From Ligustrum vulgare (Eukaryota > Streptophyta > Magnoliopsida > Lamiales > Oleaceae): a DNA stretch of 64,000 nt. Within the stretch, counting starts at the first letter, position 1. Each line of letters starts with the position of its first letter. The notes under the pieces are model-generated. The model was not told the origin of the DNA. It did no database searches and saw nothing but the letters and a program-made list of their open reading frames with translations. The stretch spans positions 50,720,592-50,784,591 of the forward strand of contig OY743182.1 of assembly GCA_963555705.1 (NCBI GenBank), given 5' to 3'. Below are positions 58,783 to 64,000 of the stretch, piece by piece. Position numbers and translations under genes: made by a program.

Positions 58783-59685
58783 TAGGACTTGGCGTTTACC
58801 GGTTCGGTTCGGTTATTAAAGGAACCGAAACCGAACCGAAACTTTCGGTTCGATTTCAGTTCGCTTCTTTCAAAGACAAGAACCGAACGGTTTCGGTTTC
58901 GGTTTGGTTTTCTATTATTTTTCGGTTTTTGTTCGGTTCCAATTAAAAAAAATTTAATTTGAAGCAAATACAAAAAAAAAAAAAATCTAATTGTTTGCAA
59001 AAATTAAAGGTAAATATAACCAAATAAAGTTTTCAATTAAAATTAAAGTCCAAATTCATGTATTATCACGAATGTGAATCTCATAATCTTGATAGTTAAA
59101 ATCTTTTTTTACTCTAAAACCATTCTTATTTGAAAAGGATATCACGTCGAGGAAGTAAGAACATTTGAATCTCATTAAAAGTAAATTCTACAAAATAATA
59201 ATACTATAATAATGTATGAAATAACTTAAAAGTAAATTATTAAATTCCATAATAATAGTATATCAAACAGACTATATTTCATACACTGTCTAAGTTTCTA
59301 TACATTAAAGTGTGGTTCTACTTGAATAATATTGTGAGTAATGGATTTTTAATTAAAATACTACCAATCTAAACAACATTTCTCAAAGGGAAAAATTGTG
59401 AGTAAATTTATACTCCCTGACCCATTGTCTACAAATTAAAGTTTGAACATAAATATATTTGTTGTATAATTTAATGAAAAATTAAAAAAAATATATTTTT
59501 ATCGGTTTTGATTTCGGTTTTCGGTTTTGATTTTAAGAACCGATCGGTTTCGGTTTTTTTTTTTTTTTTTTTTAAAAAAAATCGGTTTCTGTTTCGGTTT
59601 TGAATTTTTTTTCAAGAACCGAAATATTTCAATTTTTTCGTTTCGGTTCAATTTATTCGATTCCAATTTTTTTTGTCTACTCCTA
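58783..59685. mobile_element. Non-autonomous hAT element (903 bp)
   Basis: Flanked by a perfect 8-bp duplication GATCAAAT (58775-58782, 59686-59693), the hAT length. The left end TAGGACTTGGC and the reverse complement of the right end TAGGAGTAGAC are inverted terminal repeats of hAT type. Subterminal CGGTTCGGTTTCGGTT arrays occur at both ends in opposite orientation, a common hAT feature. No transposase. The ORFs at 58782 and 59527 come from these arrays. Confidence 0.85.
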
Positions 59686-59699
59686 GATCAAATTGTGTA

Positions 59700-60560
59700 T
59701 GAACTTCGACTTACCGTGTTAATAGGTTTGTGCAATCAGTAACTCGTGTATGGTTACTATTTCTCGCTAAAAATGTGATAGTTTACTAATGATAAATTGA
59801 CAAATATATGCAATACAAATTAACTTTGAACGGTCAGTGTCATAAATTAAAAATTATAAAATGTGAGCAATTCGTTTTGATAAAATATTCATGCACATTT
59901 TTTAAATAATTTTTCAACTACATATTTTATATCGAAAACATTACTTTTTTGTTTATAATAACAAAAAACTTTTACTAAAAAAAGAGACTAAAAAGTGATC
60001 AAAATGCCCCTAAAAATTAAACATTTCACCCAAAGAAATAATGTGCAACCAAATATATATTACATAAAATTAGTGTTCTAAAAAAATTTAATGTGATTAG
60101 GCATTTAGGTCAATTTTCAGACTTTACGAGCTTAGGCAATTCTCTGGATGGCCTTGGCGTAAAAAATCGTTTTCTTATTTATAATATTATTTTAAATTTT
60201 TAACCATTCTAAAATCATTTAATATTTTAATATAATAATAAAAATAACATGTATCAAACATCTAAAATTATAGATTACTATATTTACTTAATAATTCTAC
60301 AAATATTCAATTATATAATTTTCAAAATTTTCAGTTTTTTCTTTGGCCATTGTTTTGATTGAGAATTATAATGCTTTTTCATTTTTTATTTGTCAGGTAA
60401 ATTCATTTTAAACCTTCTAACTAAAGTCAAATAAAAGACTTTTATAAATAGGAAAAAAATTAAAAAGTTAATAAAATCAATTTAAGCAAGCAATACAATT
60501 ATACAAGCACAAGAGGAGCCTTCTTGCCACCTATTCGAGGTTTTTTAAAATGCATAACAT
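59700..60560. other. A/T-rich intergenic DNA, no gene recognised
   Basis: Contains one MITE-like block (59850-59970). No coding or RNA gene is supported. Confidence 0.5.
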
Positions 60561-60584
60561 GCCCCATGGCATATTTTCCAGTGG

Positions 60585-60822
60585 CAAAAAGGAGGGTGGA
60601 TAGGGCTCAGCGCGACGAGGTGCAGGGTTCGAATCCTGAACTACTCAATTTATGCATTGTCGCAAGCGGGAGTTACCACGGTTAATAGCTCGGCCTATCC
60701 ATAAGCTCTCCATCCTGGCTCCTAAGAGGTACATCCTGCGATTTACCTCCTCCACCAAAAGCACAGGACAAGGTTGGTGGGAGTCCTCAAGATTGGGGTT
60801 CAACCTTTTTTTTTTTTTAAAT
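60585..60822 (+). mobile_element. tRNA-derived SINE
   Basis: An RNA polymerase III promoter is visible: box A-like GGGCTCAGCGC (60603-60613) and a perfect box B GGTTCGAATCC (60626-60636). A non-tRNA body follows and ends in a run of 14 T (60808-60821). It does not fold as an intact tRNA, so SINE fits better than tRNA gene. The 5' end and target duplication are uncertain; ATGCATA occurs on both sides (about 60550 and 60824). Confidence 0.6.
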
Positions 60823-60829
60823 GCATAGC

Positions 60830-61380
60830 TTAGCATAAAATGAAATAGCTTTTCTCTAAGGGCAGATTAGGGATTCCAGTTATCAAACCCTACTGATCGT
60901 GCACCAGTAATCATGTGCCTCATTCTCAGCACACGTTTTGAAACACCGCTTAATAATTAGGGTGCGTCCTTTCATGTCCGTTACGATTTTTTCATCTTTT
61001 CATCGTCAATTTATCACAATATTTTGTCACGAAAACGGTATTTTGATTAAATGATAATTGTGGTGAAAGTGAGACATAGAAAAAGAAAGTTCCGGCCTTT
61101 AAACTGTTGTGAAACTATCATAAAATGCTTAGCCAATTCCATGCGTCTAACTAAAAAATCCTTTCTTCTTCCAACCTTTCGATCTTCCCATTCAATAATA
61201 TTAGATATAGAGATAGAGAGAGATAGATATGAGAAGAGGAGAGAATTCTCATTCCATAGGTGTATGAAATACAACAATGAATGCCTCTATTTATAGGAAA
61301 TTCTATAGGGACAAAATAGTCATTAATATAATAATTTATATTATAAATTAGGTAAGGAATTTTATAACACTCCCCCTTTA
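60830..61380. other. No gene recognised
   Basis: Mixed sequence with a GATAGAGATAGAGAGAGATAGATA tract near 61205-61230. The opposing ORFs at 61047-61296 are not convincing. Confidence 0.45.
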
Positions 61381-61384
61381 ATGA

Positions 61385-62170
61385 CTTATTGCTCAATTGA
61401 TGTCTCGTTAAAACCTTACTAAGAAAATTCACTGGGATAAAATTTGAGCGAAGGAAAAAGAGTACAACTGCTCCCCCTGATGTTGGCCATCATTAATCAT
61501 TAAGTCTAATATCCAAAATGATATCAATGATAAGTAGTACAAATCATGTACTGAAATTTGAAGTTCTGAAGTGCTTTAGTGCTGCCTCGTTAAAATCTTA
61601 TCAGTAAAACCCAATGGGACAAAATCTGAACGAAGGAAAAAGACTACATCCGCTGCCTCGTTAAAACCTTGTCAGGAAAACTTAGTAGGACAAAACTTGG
61701 ACGAACGAAAAAGAGTACAGCATGATTCTCCCTCTGAAGTGTGCAATCAAGTATTTATGAACCTTTTGAATAATGATATCATCTTTCGTCTGAAATATGT
61801 ATATATGAAAATCTTCTTGTGTGTAGACGATATCATAACATTCTTCATAAGATGCCTATGATTTTCTTCATTTGTTGATATCATAACATTCTTCATAAGA
61901 TGTAAATGATTTTCTTCATTTGTTGATATTATTCCAGCACAATTTAAAGAGATAGCTTGTTGTTGAATTATTACTTGTAGATAGCTGTGACAATGTCTCA
62001 AAAACCTTGTTAGGAAAGACCCTGTGGGACAAAACCTTAGCGAGGGGAAAAATAGTACATTATTCTCATTGATACGCCATAATTGATGCCTCATTAAAAA
62101 CCTTACTAGGAAAACCTTTTGGGACAAAACATCAGTTAAGGGAAAAAGAGTGCAGAGCGTATTTGTTCCC
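61385..62170. repeat. Degenerate CCTCGTTAAAACCTT repeats, copia-LTR-like
   Basis: A block of about 65-75 bases, composed of CTCGTTAAAACCTT, then AGGAAAA-CC, GGGACAAAAC, and GAAGGAAAAAGAGTACAG, occurs at about 61402, 61586, 61650, 61998 and 62087. Such blocks, mixed with TCCCCCTGATG-like text, are familiar from LTRs of plant copia elements. I cannot place LTR ends and see no pol. The minus-strand ORF 61747-62175 runs through the repeats and is not supported. Confidence 0.55.
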
Positions 62171-62639
62171 TTCATAAGAATATCACAAGTATATTAATGC
62201 AATCTCAAATCATTTCATCAAACATATAGTTTGTGATGAGCTTTTATAAATAGTTTATAACTCATTTATGATGTCATAGCTCATTTATGATGTAATGAAC
62301 ATGCTATACCAAGCAATGTTTAGTTAGTTGACTGATTACATTACTCAAATCTACAATTGATTCATTTCTGGTGAAACTATCAAAATCTAGAATTCACTTC
62401 TGATGAATAATTAAATATTCATTTTCAAATTCACTTCTGGTAAATATTCATTTTCGGTGGATAATATAATTTTGCATATTGAAAATCAATTGCATGCCCA
62501 AATATTAAAATATAATAATAATAATACACTCCAATTTCATTTTCAACATATTATATTATGGGGTCATATGTATCATTCTTCATGTGATTTTATTTTAAGA
62601 ATCACATTTCATTCTATAATGATACTATTGTTGTCTTGT

Positions 62640-64000
62640 AAAATCGCAAGTGTACGATATCGCAATCAAGTAATAAAGTGACTTTTGAGTCGAGTGATCG
62701 TTCCCACGAGGACTGTTTACTAAGTACCGAAATATGTCAGTTCTAAACTTTATTTGAACAGAAAAAGAGAATTTGTGATTTTAAACTAAAACTAATAAAT
62801 TAAACTAAAGAATTAAATTTGCAAATTTGTTTTTGTTTTAAAAACGATTGTAAGGTAGTTGGAATTCACGAATTTACCTAACCAATTAAATCAATTCCAA
62901 TTCCAGATTTGATTTTCTAAATATGTGCTCGATCGAATTCACTAATTCAAATTGAGATTCCTTTCTCGAGTTTAAATTAATCTTACCTAAATAAGTCAAC
63001 CTTGTATCTCTACAGCGGGTCCGAATATTCTTTATATAGATGCATTACACACAAGAATTCACACACGACCGCAATAATAACAAGAGTATATCTCTATCTC
63101 TCATTCAATTACTTGATTTATTACCTAGATCTATGTTATTAACTCACCTCTCGGATTATGGAAATACCACATAAAATCATGAAAGAGTGGTCAGTTCATT
63201 CACGCATTAAACACAATAATAAATCAACAAATGCATTAAAGCGTTAAAATAAGGAATACGGAATTAAAATAATTAACTAGGCTACATCGTTCATCCCAAC
63301 ATTATAATTAGTTACACATCGGAATAAAGAACACAAACAATAAAATAAAACGTTCATTGAAAATAACAAAGAAGAATGGAAAGATTGCACCAATTATCAA
63401 TTCTTCAAGTATTTTCAATTCACGCCCCTCTGCGATGCTTGAATCTTCAAGAATTTGAATTGAAATCTCTGTTGTGGCTCATTCTATGGAGAGGCAAATA
63501 TTTTATTTTCGTGCCTAATGAGTTGTATTTATAGGTTTTGGAGAGAACCTAGGTCAAAAAGCCTAAAGCCTGTTAAAAATCGCGAGAAAAATATGATCTG
63601 CGGCCCAGTCGAATAATCGCGCGATCGCGCAGGCATATTTCCGGCGATCGCGTGGTTAAGTTGTTTAGCCTCGGGTTATGATTTTGCACCTTCGTGCGAT
63701 CGCGTGGTTAGTGTCCAGTGATCGCGATTTCCATCTTTCCTCGGCCTTAGTCATCCACTTTCAATTGTTGCGATTTAGTCCCCAACTTTATATTCTTCTT
63801 GAATTTCTCAATTAAGCTCTCAATTCCTTCAATTGGGACCTCCAACCTCTGATTTGTTCACTTGAGCACCATGAACCTTCCTGGTTGACGTCACATATCT
63901 CTCACTTGCTCAATTAAGCTCCAATTAACATCAAATATTGCCGTTTTTTCCATTAATTGCTTCATTCTTCTTCGATTGGGACATTTTCTGAAAAGTAAAC
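62640..64000 (-). repeat. Dispersed repeat family R1, copy B (inverted, runs off the window)
   Basis: Matches 8295-9655 in reverse complement along its length. It holds a CG-rich block with four CGATCGCG-type palindromes (63615-63730) where copy A has decayed CG sites (8620-8710). It begins with GCAAGTGTACGATATCGCAATC and GATCGTTCCCACGAGGACTG. No gene is recognised. Confidence 0.65.

Noticed and set aside
60603..60640. Possible tRNA gene
   Set aside because: Boxes A and B are present, but no cloverleaf with acceptor stem can be formed and a SINE-type body and T-rich tail follow.
61747..62175. 142-codon minus-strand ORF
   Set aside because: It crosses copia-LTR-like repeat blocks and contains tandem peptide repeats that reflect DNA repeats.

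Overview
This window looks like repeat-rich nuclear DNA of a flowering plant, most likely a eudicot. The evidence is a spliced 13-exon receptor-like kinase gene resembling Arabidopsis At1g63430, Ty3/Gypsy elements of plant lineages (Tat and Tekay/Del-like), and plant-type Mutator-like, hAT, Helitron, Stowaway and Tourist sequences. There is no operon structure, no rRNA and no intact tRNA gene. I cannot name the species.

Layout. 1-6036: two Mutator-like elements (MULEs) with 9-bp target duplications. The first is cut by the window start and is one giant palindrome of GGTCACA and CCCACCCC arrays. 6124-7193: a third complete MULE. About 7194-19550: a probable fourth MULE, split by a dispersed repeat (8295-9655) and by an LTR retrotransposon (9888-18676, target duplication CAACA). 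19810-20098: a Stowaway-like MITE. 21597-25716, minus strand: the only convincing host gene, an LRR receptor-like pseudokinase of 659 residues. 26.2-28.3 kb: MITE and Helitron debris. 28345-41597: a fifth MULE (target duplication AATAATTTA) carrying a Harbinger-like MITE and an 11.2-kb Tat-lineage Ty3/Gypsy element (30124-41279, target duplication GCAAT). 42.8-43.1 kb: a Helitron 3' end with a fragment of its helicase. 44176-47289: a 3.1-kb solo LTR. 47900-56386: a second copy of the 9.9-kb-locus LTR element (target duplication GTTTA). 56865-57535: a Tat-like solo LTR. 58783-59685: a non-autonomous hAT element. 60.6 kb: a tRNA-derived SINE. 61.4-62.2 kb: copia-LTR-like motif repeats. 62.64-64.0 kb: an inverted second copy of the 8.3-kb dispersed repeat.

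Most notable system: the two LTR retrotransposons at 9888-18676 and 47900-56386 have a tRNA-Met-type primer site, a polypurine tract and nearly identical LTRs, so both are recent, yet they lack gag and pol. Instead each carries two intact, intronless ORFs on the strand opposite to the element. One is a 217-residue LOG-family protein (cytokinin-activating enzyme family). The other is a 183-residue basic cysteine-cluster protein that resembles the nucleic-acid-binding proteins of carlavirus-type plant viruses. Each ORF has its own CTTTAAATAG TATA-like box. This would be a mobile, non-autonomous retrotransposon that distributes a possible cytokinin-activation gene and a virus-like zinc-finger gene.

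A second family-level observation is the MULE group, whose internal DNA is built from TGTGACC/GGTCACA heptamers and whose neighbouring copies used the targets ATTACACAA and ATTACACTA.
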